Source of the DNA: Bacteroidota bacterium
Lineage (GTDB): Bacteria; Bacteroidota; Bacteroidia; Bacteroidales; CAIWKO01
Direction of reading: 5' to 3'
Assembly: GCA_037133915.1 (NCBI GenBank)
Contig: JBAXND010000018.1
Coordinates: forward strand, 17,464-81,463
DNA length: 64,000 bases
Part shown: in pieces, positions 8,184-17,254 of the stretch
Layout of the letters: each line of letters starts with the position of its first letter
How positions within the stretch are numbered: position 1 is the stretch's first letter
The notes under the pieces: model-generated
Database searches by the model: none
What the model saw: only the letters and a program-made list of their open reading frames with translations
What the model was told of the DNA's origin: nothing
Translations under genes and position numbers: made by a program

Positions 8184-9449
8184 CTATTTTTCTTCGATTT
8201 CGATCAGTTTTGCTTTAGCATGAGAGCTGAAAGTTCCATTCGCGGCAACAATATCATTCAACAGATTTCGGGCGTGTTTAAGTTCGCCCTGCGCGATAAG
8301 AATTAGGGCCTTTTGCCATTGAGCGAGCTCAAAAAATGAGGACGTTTTTTCCTTGCAAAGTTTATCCAGATATGAAAGTGCTTTTGCGCCGTTTCCGCTG
8401 TTATAGTATGAAAGTGCACAATAATAACGAGCTGCGTCGTAGTTTTTATTTTGTTGCAGCAATGCTTCATATTTGATAATGGCGCCGCTAAAATCGCCTG
8501 TATTGTAAAGTGCCATTGCTTCAGCAAAAAGCTGATCGCCGCCGGTGCCTGAACCGCCAGTCGCTTCTGTGCCATCTATAGGTTCATTTCCATTGATGCT
8601 TCGCTCAGGCAACACGTCCCTCTGTTTCTTTTTTCCTGAGGCTATTCCATAATCAAATTTGTAGTTCTGCTCCAATTCTTCATCTGTAGTGGTGGTTGCC
8701 GTAGTCCCTCCCGGTTCAACATTTTTGGTTTCAGTTTTCTTCTCTTCTTCCTTTGCTATGCCGCCCTGAACGATGATATTTTGCTGATCTTCTCCGGACA
8801 CCACCAATTTGTCTTTCAACTTGTCACCGTCTTTGTCATCTTCGCGCAGATTTTCTGAAATCGCCAGTGAATCGTCCGCCCATCCATAATTTCGGTAATC
8901 AGGAGCAACATACCCACCTTTGCCACTTTTAGAAATGTCTTCCTGCTGTCTGATGTCGGTGATTGTACTTTTATCCGGAGCGGATTTTTCAAAAGCCGTC
9001 ACTATCGAATCTGCTGCGGCAGGACCGCTCTGGGGGATTTCAGAATCACGGCTTTTCTTCAGGTTCTCTGATATTGCCGTGTCTTCTTTGGATTCTTTGA
9101 TTCGCGTAAGCGAGAACCAGGAAATGAATATCGCAGCAGCAATTGCAGCGGCAGCACTCCATGTAATAAATGAACGTCGCCTATAATTACCACCGATTTT
9201 TATGTTTTTTTTTGATACGGAAGACAACACATCGGAACGCAGGTTGTTAATCATCAATTCGGCGGCATCCGGATTCTTCATTTCAGCAAAACCTTCTATT
9301 GCGTCGGAACAGAGCAAGCAATGTGTAATGTGCTCTTCCACGGCGAGTTTTTCGGTATCCGGCAACCGTCCATTAACATAGAGCAGCAGGGCTTCCTGTG
9401 AAAGGCAGCCATTAACAGAAAAAAGCCGGTTATTTGTCTGTTTATTCAT
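8184..9449 (-). CDS. Membrane anti-sigma factor with zinc-binding N terminus and periplasmic TPR tail
   Basis: 421 residues. The N-terminal helical module has the Hx3CxxC zinc anti-sigma signature (His40, Cys44, Cys47). One membrane helix spans about 93-114. A long, charged, low-complexity periplasmic stretch (about 115-300) follows, then TPR-like helices (about 300-415; e.g. LFAEAMALYNTGDFSGAIIKYEALL). The ATG overlaps the 3' end of the ECF sigma gene by 8 bases. By analogy with ZAS families it should bind that sigma factor on the cytoplasmic side and release it after an envelope signal. The TPR tail might be the sensor; this is inference. Confidence 0.85.
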   Translation of the reverse strand: MNKQTNNRLFSVNGCLSQEALLLYVNGRLPDTEKLAVEEHITHCLLCSDAIEGFAEMKNPDAAELMINNLRSDVLSSVSKKNIKIGGNYRRRSFITWSAAAAIAAAIFISWFSLTRIKESKEDTAISENLKKSRDSEIPQSGPAAADSIVTAFEKSAPDKSTITDIRQQEDISKSGKGGYVAPDYRNYGWADDSLAISENLREDDKDGDKLKDKLVVSGEDQQNIIVQGGIAKEEEKKTETKNVEPGGTTATTTTDEELEQNYKFDYGIASGKKKQRDVLPERSINGNEPIDGTEATGGSGTGGDQLFAEAMALYNTGDFSGAIIKYEALLQQNKNYDAARYYCALSYYNSGNGAKALSYLDKLCKEKTSSFFELAQWQKALILIAQGELKHARNLLNDIVAANGTFSSHAKAKLIEIEEK

Positions 9450-10050
9450 GGTTATTGCTCATGATTATTTTCAGATTGCGTTTGCCGTTCTGAATAAAAC
9501 TTTTTACCTGAAGCATGCTATAACTGGTCATTTCAACAACATCTTTGTATGATTTATCCTGAAGGTAAAATAATTCAATACAAGTGCGCTGGTCGTGGTT
9601 CAGTTTATTCATTGCCTCCATAAGTCGTTCGCTGGTATCCGGATTTTTAAATGCGCTATTCAGAGTCACCTCATCTGCAAATTCCACAAATTCGCCTATA
9701 AATTTTTCGGCAGTATCGGTATCAAGCATGTAAATTCCCTGTTTCTTGCGCAATACCGCCAGGCAGTAATTTTTTGAAACGCTGTATATCCAACTTTTAA
9801 AATTTGCCACTTCGTGCTGTTTGAGCGATGTAAACAATCCTTCGAAAACCTGCATCACGGCGTCGCGGCAATCTTCTTCATTCTTAAGATATTTATAGCA
9901 AAGACCGGTTACCAAATGTATATACCTGTTGTATAATTCACCTACCAGTTCATTATTTTCTTCTGTTTTATATCGGGCAATAAGTTCCTCGTCCGGAAGA
10001 TTCCGAAAATTATCAGCAGGTTTTTTATGTATGAATTTTAGGAATGCCAT
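9442..10050 (-). CDS. ECF-type RNA polymerase sigma factor
   Basis: 202 residues. Region 2 (about 25-100) includes LYNRYIHLVTGLCYKYLKNEEDCRDAVMQVFEGLF and the -10-binding FKSWIYSVSKNYCLAVLRKK helix. Region 4 (about 145-195) holds LNHDQRTCIELFYLQDKSYKDVVEMTSYSMLQVKSFIQNGKRNLK. This two-domain layout without regions 1 and 3 is the extracytoplasmic-function class. It is co-transcribed with the overlapping membrane anti-sigma gene. Its regulon cannot be read from the sequence; the next genes upstream encode secreted proteins and are natural candidates. Confidence 0.92.
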   Translation of the reverse strand: MAFLKFIHKKPADNFRNLPDEELIARYKTEENNELVGELYNRYIHLVTGLCYKYLKNEEDCRDAVMQVFEGLFTSLKQHEVANFKSWIYSVSKNYCLAVLRKKQGIYMLDTDTAEKFIGEFVEFADEVTLNSAFKNPDTSERLMEAMNKLNHDQRTCIELFYLQDKSYKDVVEMTSYSMLQVKSFIQNGKRNLKIIMSNNHE

Positions 10051-10081
10051 TGTGCCCGGCGGCTATATCTGCATTAGTTTA

Positions 10082-10089
10082 CAAATATA
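10082..10089 (-). promoter_or_regulatory. -7 element of the sigma/anti-sigma operon
   Basis: On the reverse strand TATATTTG (10082-10089), followed by T, matches TAnnTTTG and lies 31 nt before the sigma factor ATG. No convincing -33 TTG is present at the usual distance. Confidence 0.45.
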
Positions 10090-10144
10090 AACAAACGTGA
10101 AGAATAATACTTATTGCGGGCTGCTATGAATAATAAAAGCGTAA

Positions 10145-10612
10145 TTACGGTATAACATTGAATTCGACCACCGAAATAAACGAAGTAGTTCCAAGCGACT
10201 TGAGTGTAGTGCCTGCAGGCAGCCACATCGGGAGTATGTTTGGGTCGGGCGCTTTATTGGCACAGGTTAAATCATAACCGCCACCGGCAGAGCTGGTGCA
10301 AATATTGTCGGTATAAAGAGTGTGTGATGACTTATATCCGCGGATGCTCGAAGGGATGAGCATACCGTTGACATACATTCCGGTGGCGATACCCTTGGCA
10401 TAATACGAGCTGGCGAAGCAATCGACCGGCATGCAGGCATTGATCTGTTCGCCGAAAATAGCCTCAGCTTTCCATACCTTGCCCGATGGAACTGTTTGCA
10501 GGGTAGAACCGACAATGATTACCTGGCTGAACTGCAAAGTGCCTTGTGCATCAGCTTTTATGCAAACAGCCAATAGTATAATCAGGGAAAATAATGCGGG
10601 GATTTTTTTCAT
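10145..10612 (-). CDS. Small secreted protein of unknown function
   Basis: 155 residues with a clear signal peptide (1-22, ...KADAQ). The rest is beta-rich and small-residue rich: TLQFSQVIIVGS, VPSGKVWKAEAIF, an internal Cys-containing part (INACMPVDCF, NICTSSAGGGYDLTC) and a closing FISVVEFNVIP strand. Four cysteines could form two disulfides in the periplasm. I do not recognise a named family. The C terminus lacks a T9SS signal. It lies 13 bases after the DUF4468-like gene and 94 bases before the sigma gene. Confidence 0.65.
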   Translation of the reverse strand: MKKIPALFSLIILLAVCIKADAQGTLQFSQVIIVGSTLQTVPSGKVWKAEAIFGEQINACMPVDCFASSYYAKGIATGMYVNGMLIPSSIRGYKSSHTLYTDNICTSSAGGGYDLTCANKAPDPNILPMWLPAGTTLKSLGTTSFISVVEFNVIP

Positions 10613-10625
10613 TTTCTATAAAATT

Positions 10626-11162
10626 CTACCAGTTATCTTCTTTAACAACTTTGGGTTTAAGACCTTCTTTCAAACTCTTGATAATTCCGTTGATGGTTTC
10701 ATCAACCTGTTTCAGATAATCATCGCATACCGGTGTGTATTGAGGGTCGGTTTTATTCATCCAGCGCTCAAGCGGGAATTTTGAAACCCGCAATACATTG
10801 AAGTTGGAAATGGAGTATCGGTATCTGTTTTCTTTGAATTCCAGAAACATTACATAATCAATTACGGCCGCATCGGTTTTTACGCCTTTATTATCCTTGT
10901 TATACACCTTGAAACGGTGGTGGATTTCAATTTTATTATTAACCTGATCTCTTAAGCGGGTAGCTTCCGATGGATTATCATAGAAAGAGTTTATCCAGGA
11001 AATAGCAAGATTATACGTTTTTCCCGGCTCTCCATCCTGTTTCACGACTTCTTTATAGGTGATCAGTTTGGTAGAAGAATCAATCGGAAGGTTTTGCGAA
11101 ACAGCACATTTAGCGGTAAATAACATTACTGCTGCTGCCGGTATTGCGATCCATTTTTTCAT
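10626..11162 (-). CDS. Secreted DUF4468-like protein
   Basis: 178 residues from the ATG at 11162, chosen because it opens a standard signal peptide (MKKWIAIPAAAVMLFTAKCAVSQ). An upstream in-frame start at 11201 would put 13 residues before it. The mature protein begins with a short linker and YKEVVKQDGEPGKTYNLAISWINSFYDNP, then a beta stretch with HHRFKVYN and YVMFLEFKENRYRYSISNF. This pattern agrees with the DUF4468 / TBP-like-fold domain found in Bacteroidota exported proteins. Its function is unknown. The helical C terminus (VDETINGIIKSLKEGLKPK) is amphipathic. Confidence 0.68.
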   Translation of the reverse strand: MKKWIAIPAAAVMLFTAKCAVSQNLPIDSSTKLITYKEVVKQDGEPGKTYNLAISWINSFYDNPSEATRLRDQVNNKIEIHHRFKVYNKDNKGVKTDAAVIDYVMFLEFKENRYRYSISNFNVLRVSKFPLERWMNKTDPQYTPVCDDYLKQVDETINGIIKSLKEGLKPKVVKEDNW

Positions 11163-11243
11163 ATTCATCAGATTTATCATAGGTTGGCAAAGGTACCTCA
11201 ATAATCAAAATTTCTGCCAATCGTTATTCAAAAATACAAAATT

Positions 11244-13001
11244 CTAAAACCGAAGCCCTATCTTCAGCGTGGATTTATTGCCACAGACATCCGTAACATC
11301 AAGTAAAAATTCATTTTTCCCTGTCGTTGCCTTTTCATCAATTTTATACGTAAGCAAATCGTTTTTGGCATCGTATTCCATTAATATCCATTGCCCGTTA
11401 AGGTAGGCGTTGTAGCTCGATATTCCTGAAAGTTCATCTGAAATTTTTACTTTCAAATCCGTTTGCCCTGAAACATTTTTATTCTCGGTAAAATTGAGTG
11501 CTTTCAGTTTGGGAGGTATAGTATCAGCAAGCAGGGAGTAATCGCCAAAACGGCGCACGCGTGCCGTATAAAATCCGTTCTCCCACAATCCTTTTACGGC
11601 TAACCTTGCAGGACCGTCGCTATATACCATGACGAGCTTATCGCGATATTGTGGAGCCACCTCTTTGTCGGGCTTTATGCTTATGTTGATGTATGAATGA
11701 ACCGGTGTAAATTTATCAAGTACGGCGTATGTTTTTGAGAATGCTCCCGGAAGCGCTTTCTTCTGATCACAATTAAACAATACGGAATCATAAAGGGCGT
11801 TAGGCGGAATCTCAACAATGATATCAACGCCTTCGTACTTATTGCTCATCCCGTAATAATAGACTTTTTTGTTGGTGCTTTCAGCAATCTTTTCTTCAGC
11901 TTTAGAAGCATTCGAACTTTTAATATAAAACCGAAGTGCAGATTTGTTTCCGGCAAAATCAGCCGCAACAACGGTGATGGCATGAATAAGAGTATCGCCA
12001 AAAGATAAAATGCCGTCTGACTTATTGGTTGAATAAATCGGCAGCCTGTTTCCCGGCTGAATCAGGGTTGTAATAAATCGGTTTCCCGTTTTTTTATATT
12101 CCGCGTAATCAATAAATGTGTTGACAAAACGCCCCTGAGCAAAGTCGAGTGAATCCATGCTCCATGCATAAAAACAACCTCCGTCAGCAAAAATGCGCAC
12201 ACTGTAAAGCCCTGTTTCGGCCGATCCGTTTTGCGGATCTTCGGCAAGCAGACCAAGATAAAAACTTCCGGAAACAACAAGAGTATCTTTCTCTTTAGGG
12301 ATAAAAAGCGAGTCCTTTTTAATTATTTCAACATCCATAATGGCGGCCTTGCCTTCCACCCGACTATTATTCCGCAAGGGATATAATCTTATCTTTTCAA
12401 TTTGCGGACCGATGTTGTCGGCAGCGCCAATACCAAATAACATAGGATTTTCAGGATGCTCGGTACGACTGTTTCGAATTTCAAAATGCAGGTGAGGCCC
12501 TTCTGACGCGCCTGAATTTCCTGAATATCCGATGATATCTCCTTTGTGCACCGGAAATAGAGCCTCGTCGGGCGAAAAATCAATTTCAAACGATTTTTTC
12601 TCATACTGCTTCCTGCGGATATAATCATCTACCAGCACATTAAATGCCTCCAGATGCCCATAAACAGAAGTGAACCCTCCGGGATGATTGATATAAATAG
12701 CCCGTCCATAGCCTGTTGCAGAAATTTTAATTCGTGAAACATAGCCATCGGCAACGGCGTAAATATTTTTGCCCGATTCGCCTTTTGTAGTAAAATCAAT
12801 ACCTGTATGAAAATGGTCGGGACGCAATTCGCCAAATGTACCTACAACGGACAGCGGAATATCGAGCGGAGAACGCAATGCAGGCGTTTGCCCCATTAGC
12901 CTTACGGCGAAAAAGAATAAAACGGAACTAAAAATTGTAACAACAAATAGGGTTCGCGGATTATTCACATCTGCAAGTCTAAGGGCTTTATGAGATAACA
13001 A
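11244..13001 (-). CDS. M23 family (LytM-type) metallopeptidase with C-terminal beta domains
   Basis: 585 residues from the TTG at 13001; GTG at 12968 would give a neater signal peptide (NNPRTLFVVTIFSSVLFFF), so the start is open. The peptidase domain (about 45-180) keeps the zinc ligands: HTGID (His65, Asp69), YGHL (His116) and the final HLH (His170, His172). It should therefore be an active peptidoglycan endopeptidase in the periplasm. The remaining ~400 residues are beta-rich and resemble modules seen in Bacteroidota M23 proteins; their role is unknown. It starts 16 bases after the stop of the pseudo-protease/TPR gene, so an operon is likely. Confidence 0.9.
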   Translation of the reverse strand: MLSHKALRLADVNNPRTLFVVTIFSSVLFFFAVRLMGQTPALRSPLDIPLSVVGTFGELRPDHFHTGIDFTTKGESGKNIYAVADGYVSRIKISATGYGRAIYINHPGGFTSVYGHLEAFNVLVDDYIRRKQYEKKSFEIDFSPDEALFPVHKGDIIGYSGNSGASEGPHLHFEIRNSRTEHPENPMLFGIGAADNIGPQIEKIRLYPLRNNSRVEGKAAIMDVEIIKKDSLFIPKEKDTLVVSGSFYLGLLAEDPQNGSAETGLYSVRIFADGGCFYAWSMDSLDFAQGRFVNTFIDYAEYKKTGNRFITTLIQPGNRLPIYSTNKSDGILSFGDTLIHAITVVAADFAGNKSALRFYIKSSNASKAEEKIAESTNKKVYYYGMSNKYEGVDIIVEIPPNALYDSVLFNCDQKKALPGAFSKTYAVLDKFTPVHSYINISIKPDKEVAPQYRDKLVMVYSDGPARLAVKGLWENGFYTARVRRFGDYSLLADTIPPKLKALNFTENKNVSGQTDLKVKISDELSGISSYNAYLNGQWILMEYDAKNDLLTYKIDEKATTGKNEFLLDVTDVCGNKSTLKIGLRF

Positions 13002-13017
13002 CGGAGGTGCTGAAAAT

Positions 13018-14058
13018 TTATTTCATTTTTTCAACATCGCAAAACTCTTTCAGTAGTTTGAACGCCGGATTAAATCCCAGTTCAAATGATTTCTGCCAGT
13101 CTTCGCAGGCGCCGGCTTTATCGCCGAGTTCGGCTTTTGCAATACCTCGTAAATCAAATGCTTCAGCATAATCAGGCTGTATATCAATGGCCTTGTTGAA
13201 ATCCGCGATTGCATCTTTGTACTCCATTTGCAGGTATTTTGCCTGTCCCCTGAAAACGTAAGCATCGGCATCATTAGGACTGATGCGCAGTGCTTGTGAA
13301 AATTTATCAACGGCGGCTTTATAATCTTTTTGCCCTAACCGTGCATTTCCCTGATCCAGAAGTTCAACAACCTCCTGATTCTTCTCAGTACCTGCAGCTT
13401 GATTCTGATTACCAATATGATCGAATGTGGGCTTCAGCATTTCCAGTTTTTTCAGTGTGCTTTTCTGCAATATCAGCTTGCGGATAGCGGCCTCCGGTGC
13501 TGCATAATTGATATCCATTTCATTCATGGGCGATTTAATTGACATGCCCAGAACTTCGCCCCGCTGATTGAGTGCCGGCATCCCTGCATTCTGCAGCAAA
13601 ACGCCGCCCTTGGCCTTGATAACTTTTTTAAGCCCGTAATCCTTAACGGCTTCAACGGTACTTTCCATGATTTTGCTGATGGCGCTCGGTTCGGGATCTA
13701 CAAAAAGTATTTTCATTCCGGCAAGGGCGGTGTCGGCCGAAAACTTAAGCGCAGCCCCGCTGTCGCAAACCACCTCAAGAAGAACAAGGTCATTTTCAGG
13801 ATCGGCTGCAACATAGCCATTTACTGTGTAGGTTTTTTCGTGCTGTAAAAATGAAATAGTAGCATACGTATAAGCCGAAACCTCGGTGTAACTTGCCACA
13901 ACAAGATTTTTCTCAACGAAAAAGCCATAACCTATCACCTGACTTCCGTTTATCGAAACAAGCGATTTCTGCATGTCTTTATACATGGCATCATATCCCT
14001 GTGCCTTTGATGAACTCAATGCCACCGCTAAAATCAAAAAGAAAACTAATCTTCTCAT
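13018..14058 (-). CDS. Trypsin-fold (inactive) plus TPR exported protein
   Basis: 346 residues from the ATG at 14058. The longer start at 14097 lies upstream of the predicted promoter and is unlikely. Signal peptide about 1-19 (...SSSKAQ). Residues ~25-190 look like an S1-type serine protease of the Deg/trypsin-like kind: GYGFFVEKNLVVASYTEV (strand before the His loop), PENDLVLLEV (Asp loop) and GGVLLQNAGMPALNQRGEVLGM (Ser loop). The catalytic His position is Ser/Tyr-Thr and the GxSG serine is replaced in NAGMP, so the domain is probably not an enzyme. Three TPR units follow (about 235-340: NARLGQKDYKAAVDKFSQAL and repeats). It may act as a scaffold beside the M23 peptidase. Confidence 0.8.
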   Translation of the reverse strand: MRRLVFFLILAVALSSSKAQGYDAMYKDMQKSLVSINGSQVIGYGFFVEKNLVVASYTEVSAYTYATISFLQHEKTYTVNGYVAADPENDLVLLEVVCDSGAALKFSADTALAGMKILFVDPEPSAISKIMESTVEAVKDYGLKKVIKAKGGVLLQNAGMPALNQRGEVLGMSIKSPMNEMDINYAAPEAAIRKLILQKSTLKKLEMLKPTFDHIGNQNQAAGTEKNQEVVELLDQGNARLGQKDYKAAVDKFSQALRISPNDADAYVFRGQAKYLQMEYKDAIADFNKAIDIQPDYAEAFDLRGIAKAELGDKAGACEDWQKSFELGFNPAFKLLKEFCDVEKMK

Positions 14059-14076
14059 CCGTTCTGTAATTTTATC

Positions 14077-14084
14077 CAAAATTA
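14077..14084 (-). promoter_or_regulatory. -7 element of the pseudo-protease/M23 operon
   Basis: TAATTTTG on the reverse strand, 18 nt before the ATG at 14058. This supports that start and excludes one at 14097. No good -33 element. Confidence 0.45.
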
Positions 14085-14186
14085 TTCTTAATCGCAAGGC
14101 GTGCCGCAGCCCGAATCATGAAATTATCAACAGGTTTATGAGGCATTTCAAAGTGAACTGAAAAACCATATTATCGCAAAATGCCG

Positions 14187-14194
14187 TACATTTG
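14187..14194 (+). promoter_or_regulatory. -7 element of rnr
   Basis: TACATTTG, identical to the tRNA-Leu and mltD -7 elements in this window. It ends 21 nt before the ATG at 14216 and contains the alternative TTG start at 14192, which it therefore makes unlikely. Confidence 0.55.
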
Positions 14195-14215
14195 GAACTG
14201 ACAAAAACAACGTTC

Positions 14216-16396
14216 ATGGCAACCGAAAAAAAAGCAGCATCGGCCAAATCGGGCAAGCCCATTGATATAGGTGAGCTAGTACTTGGATTATTTAAAAAGC
14301 ACCCGAACCTGGCATATAACCATAAACAGGCATGCCATGCATTGGGCATTACCGACAGTGCCGCTAAAGAACTGGTGAGAAAGCAGCTTCCGATAATGCT
14401 GAAAAAAGGCAGTATCAATGAGGTGAAGCGCGGTAAATACAAATTGAATTTTGAGAAATTTGCCTCGCTGGCTCCTAAGAAAAACTACGTGACAGGTATT
14501 GTTGATATGAAACAAACCGGTAAGGCTTACATTATTACGGACGAGCCGGGCGAAGATATTTTTATTGCCGCAAACGGCACCGGACATGCCCTTAACGGAG
14601 ATAAGGTCAAGGTGCTGCTGTTTCCGCGGAGGCCGGGCCGAAAGACCGAAGGACAGGTCGTTGAAATTTTGCAGCGCGCTAAAGAAGAATTTGTCGGAGT
14701 GATGCAGTTAAGCAAACACTTCGCTTACTTAATTCCCGACCACTCGTCCATGCCGGTTGATATTTATATACCCCTTGAGCGGATTCTGGGCGCCAAAGAC
14801 GGCGATAAGGCCATTGCACGCATTACAGACTGGCCCGAACGTTCGAAGAACCCGTTTGGTGAAATTATTACCGTTTTAGGGCGTCCCGGCGAGCACGAAG
14901 TGGAAATGAATTCCATACTTGCCGAATTTGGTTTTCCCTTGTCGTTTCCTCAGATTGTTGCAAAAGAAGCCGATAAAATACCTGTAACTATTACTGCAGA
15001 AGAAATAAGCAAGCGCCGCGACTTCAGGGATGTTTTTACAATAACCATTGACCCCGAAGATGCCAAGGATTTTGATGATGCACTCTCGTTAAAAACTCTT
15101 GAAAACGGCAACTTTGAAGTAGGTGTTCATATTGCCGATGTTTCGCATTATATTGAAGAAGGCGGAATCATTGATGAAGAAGCTTCAAAGCGGGGCACTT
15201 CGGTGTATCTTGTTGACCGCGTGGTGCCGATGCTTCCCGAATTACTTTCAAACTTTGTTTGCTCGCTCCGGCCCGACGAAGAAAAACTATGTTTTTCGGC
15301 AGTGTTTGAAATGAATGAGCAGGCAGATATTGTTGAGCAGTGGTTTGGCCGCACCGTTATCAAATCTAACCGACGATTTAATTATGACGAAGCGCAGGAA
15401 CTGATTCAGTCAGGAACGGGGCAATATTCGAAGGAAATCGGCATTCTTCAGAGCCTGGCATTAAAACTCCGGGAGGCGCGATTCCGCAAGGGAAGTATTG
15501 CATTTGAAACAGAAGAAGTGAAATTCAGACTTGATGAAAAGGGCAAGCCTATTGGTGTTTATATTAAACAGTATAAAGATTCGAACAAACTTATTGAAGA
15601 TTTTATGCTGCTTGCCAACCGTCGCGTAGCCGAATATGTTTCGGGATTGAAAGGCAAATCGGGACCAAAAACATTTGTATATCGTATCCATGATAAACCC
15701 AACCCCGAAAAATTATCGATATTCAGCGCTTTCGTTGCCAAGCTCGGTTATTCCATAAATTCGGGAACAACAAAATCGCTGGCAAAATCGTTCAATTCGC
15801 TTTTTACTTCAATAAAAGGCAAGGGCGAAGAAAACCTGATTAATTCGCTTGCCTTACGCACCATGCAAAAGGCAGTGTATTCAACACAAAATATCGGACA
15901 TTACGGACTGGCGTTCGCGCATTACACACATTTTACGTCGCCTATACGCCGATACCCCGATTTAATGGTGCATCGCTTATTAGCGCGTTATCTTGCCGGA
16001 AAGCCTTCGGCTGATAAAAAAACGTATGAAGATTTATGCGACCATTCGTCGGATATGGAGCGTCGCGCCACTGAAGCCGAACGTATGTCGGTGAAGTTTA
16101 AGCAGGCAGAATATCTTTCAGATAAGCTCGGGCAGGTTTTCGAGGGCCGTATTACGGGCATCAGCAAATGGGGTATTTACGCAGAAATATCAGACAGCAA
16201 ATGTGAGGGCATGATTTCTATTCGCGACCTTACAGATGACGTGTATCACTTTGACGAAGACAATTATGTTGCCGTTGGGCAATACTCCAGAAAACGCTAC
16301 CGCCTGGGCGATAACGTGAAAATTCAGGTGAAGCGTGTTGACCTGTCGCGCAAGCAAATCGACTTTGTGTTCCCTGCAAAAACTATATCAGGTTAA
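14216..16396 (+). CDS. rnr: Ribonuclease R (3'-5' exoribonuclease)
   Basis: 726 residues from the ATG at 14216. A basic N terminus and helix-turn-helix-like region (about 15-75) is followed by two cold-shock/OB domains (about 80-230). The RNB catalytic domain (about 260-600) carries the acidic cluster TIDPEDAKDFDDAL and the conserved HYTHFTSPIRRYPDLMVHRLL. A C-terminal S1 domain (about 640-722: GRITGISKWGIYAE) closes it. It degrades structured RNA processively with Mg. The 3' end overlaps the convergent response-regulator gene by 14 bases with no intervening terminator. Confidence 0.95.
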   Translation: MATEKKAASAKSGKPIDIGELVLGLFKKHPNLAYNHKQACHALGITDSAAKELVRKQLPIMLKKGSINEVKRGKYKLNFEKFASLAPKKNYVTGIVDMKQTGKAYIITDEPGEDIFIAANGTGHALNGDKVKVLLFPRRPGRKTEGQVVEILQRAKEEFVGVMQLSKHFAYLIPDHSSMPVDIYIPLERILGAKDGDKAIARITDWPERSKNPFGEIITVLGRPGEHEVEMNSILAEFGFPLSFPQIVAKEADKIPVTITAEEISKRRDFRDVFTITIDPEDAKDFDDALSLKTLENGNFEVGVHIADVSHYIEEGGIIDEEASKRGTSVYLVDRVVPMLPELLSNFVCSLRPDEEKLCFSAVFEMNEQADIVEQWFGRTVIKSNRRFNYDEAQELIQSGTGQYSKEIGILQSLALKLREARFRKGSIAFETEEVKFRLDEKGKPIGVYIKQYKDSNKLIEDFMLLANRRVAEYVSGLKGKSGPKTFVYRIHDKPNPEKLSIFSAFVAKLGYSINSGTTKSLAKSFNSLFTSIKGKGEENLINSLALRTMQKAVYSTQNIGHYGLAFAHYTHFTSPIRRYPDLMVHRLLARYLAGKPSADKKTYEDLCDHSSDMERRATEAERMSVKFKQAEYLSDKLGQVFEGRITGISKWGIYAEISDSKCEGMISIRDLTDDVYHFDEDNYVAVGQYSRKRYRLGDNVKIQVKRVDLSRKQIDFVFPAKTISG

Positions 16397-17135
16397 GCTT
16401 GTCGAACAGCTCCTTTTTGTACTGGTTGCCAACCGGAAGCACTTTCATGCGCCCTTCAATAACCAGGTCGGGATATTTTATTGAATAAATTTTGTCGAGG
16501 CGCACTATATACGAACGATGTACTCTGACAAAATCTTTGGCCGGAAGAATATATTCCATGTCTTTCATTGAAGCGTGCGTCGTATATATATTTTCTTTGG
16601 TATTGATGACAATATAATCTTTCAGCGCTTCCACGTAATAAATGTCTTCGAATTTCACTTTATTAAGCCTGTAATCGGCTCTGATAAAGATGCTGTCATT
16701 CGATGATTTACTCTCTATGACAGAATGGTAGAGGTCTCTTTCTTTTTTAACCTGAACGTCCTTTTCGTGCTTGTACAAGGCCATTTCAACGGTAGTTTGA
16801 AGTTCGGCTTCATTAAAGGGTTTTATCACATAACCATAAGGTTCAGTGTATTTAGCACGGTCAATGGTTTGGTGATCGGCGAAACCTGTCAGGAAAATAA
16901 TGGGGATATCCATTTTATCGCGGATGAGATTTGCGGCTTCCACGCCCGACAATTTCCCTTTGAGCTTAATGTCCATCAGAATAATGTCGGGTTCGTGCAA
17001 TTCGGCGGTTTCTATAGCTTCTTCGCCGGAAGAAACAACATCCACAATTTCAAAGCCTGCATTTACCAGGCACGATTTAATGTCCTTTGATACGAGAACT
17101 TCATCCTCGACAATAAGGATTTTTTTCTTAGTCAT
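16383..17135 (-). CDS. LytTR-type response regulator (1)
   Basis: 250 residues. The receiver domain (1-120) has an acidic pocket (Glu10, Asp11, Glu12), phospho-acceptor Asp55 in LMDIKL and the KPF switch lysine. A short linker leads to a LytTR DNA-binding domain (about 150-245: VKFEDIYYVEALKDYIVINT, FVRVHRSYIVRLDKI). Such regulators activate nearby or distant targets on phosphorylation; no partner kinase lies beside it. It is a close paralogue of the next gene upstream (17255-18007), with the same length and domain borders. Confidence 0.92.
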   Translation of the reverse strand: MTKKKILIVEDEVLVSKDIKSCLVNAGFEIVDVVSSGEEAIETAELHEPDIILMDIKLKGKLSGVEAANLIRDKMDIPIIFLTGFADHQTIDRAKYTEPYGYVIKPFNEAELQTTVEMALYKHEKDVQVKKERDLYHSVIESKSSNDSIFIRADYRLNKVKFEDIYYVEALKDYIVINTKENIYTTHASMKDMEYILPAKDFVRVHRSYIVRLDKIYSIKYPDLVIEGRMKVLPVGNQYKKELFDKLNLI

Positions 17136-17174
17136 TTTTGTAGGATTTATTTATTTTTTTGTTTAACTTTCGTA

Positions 17175-17182
17175 CAAAAATA
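17175..17182 (-). promoter_or_regulatory. -7 element of LytTR regulator 1
   Basis: TATTTTTG on the reverse strand, 39 nt before the ATG at 17135, indicates transcription independent of the upstream paralogue. No -33 TTG at the expected spacing. Confidence 0.4.
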
Positions 17183-17254
17183 GGAAAAAAACAAATTCAT
17201 TACGAATGTGACCAAAAAAAATAAATCTTATAACATCAAGATAACTAAGTATTT

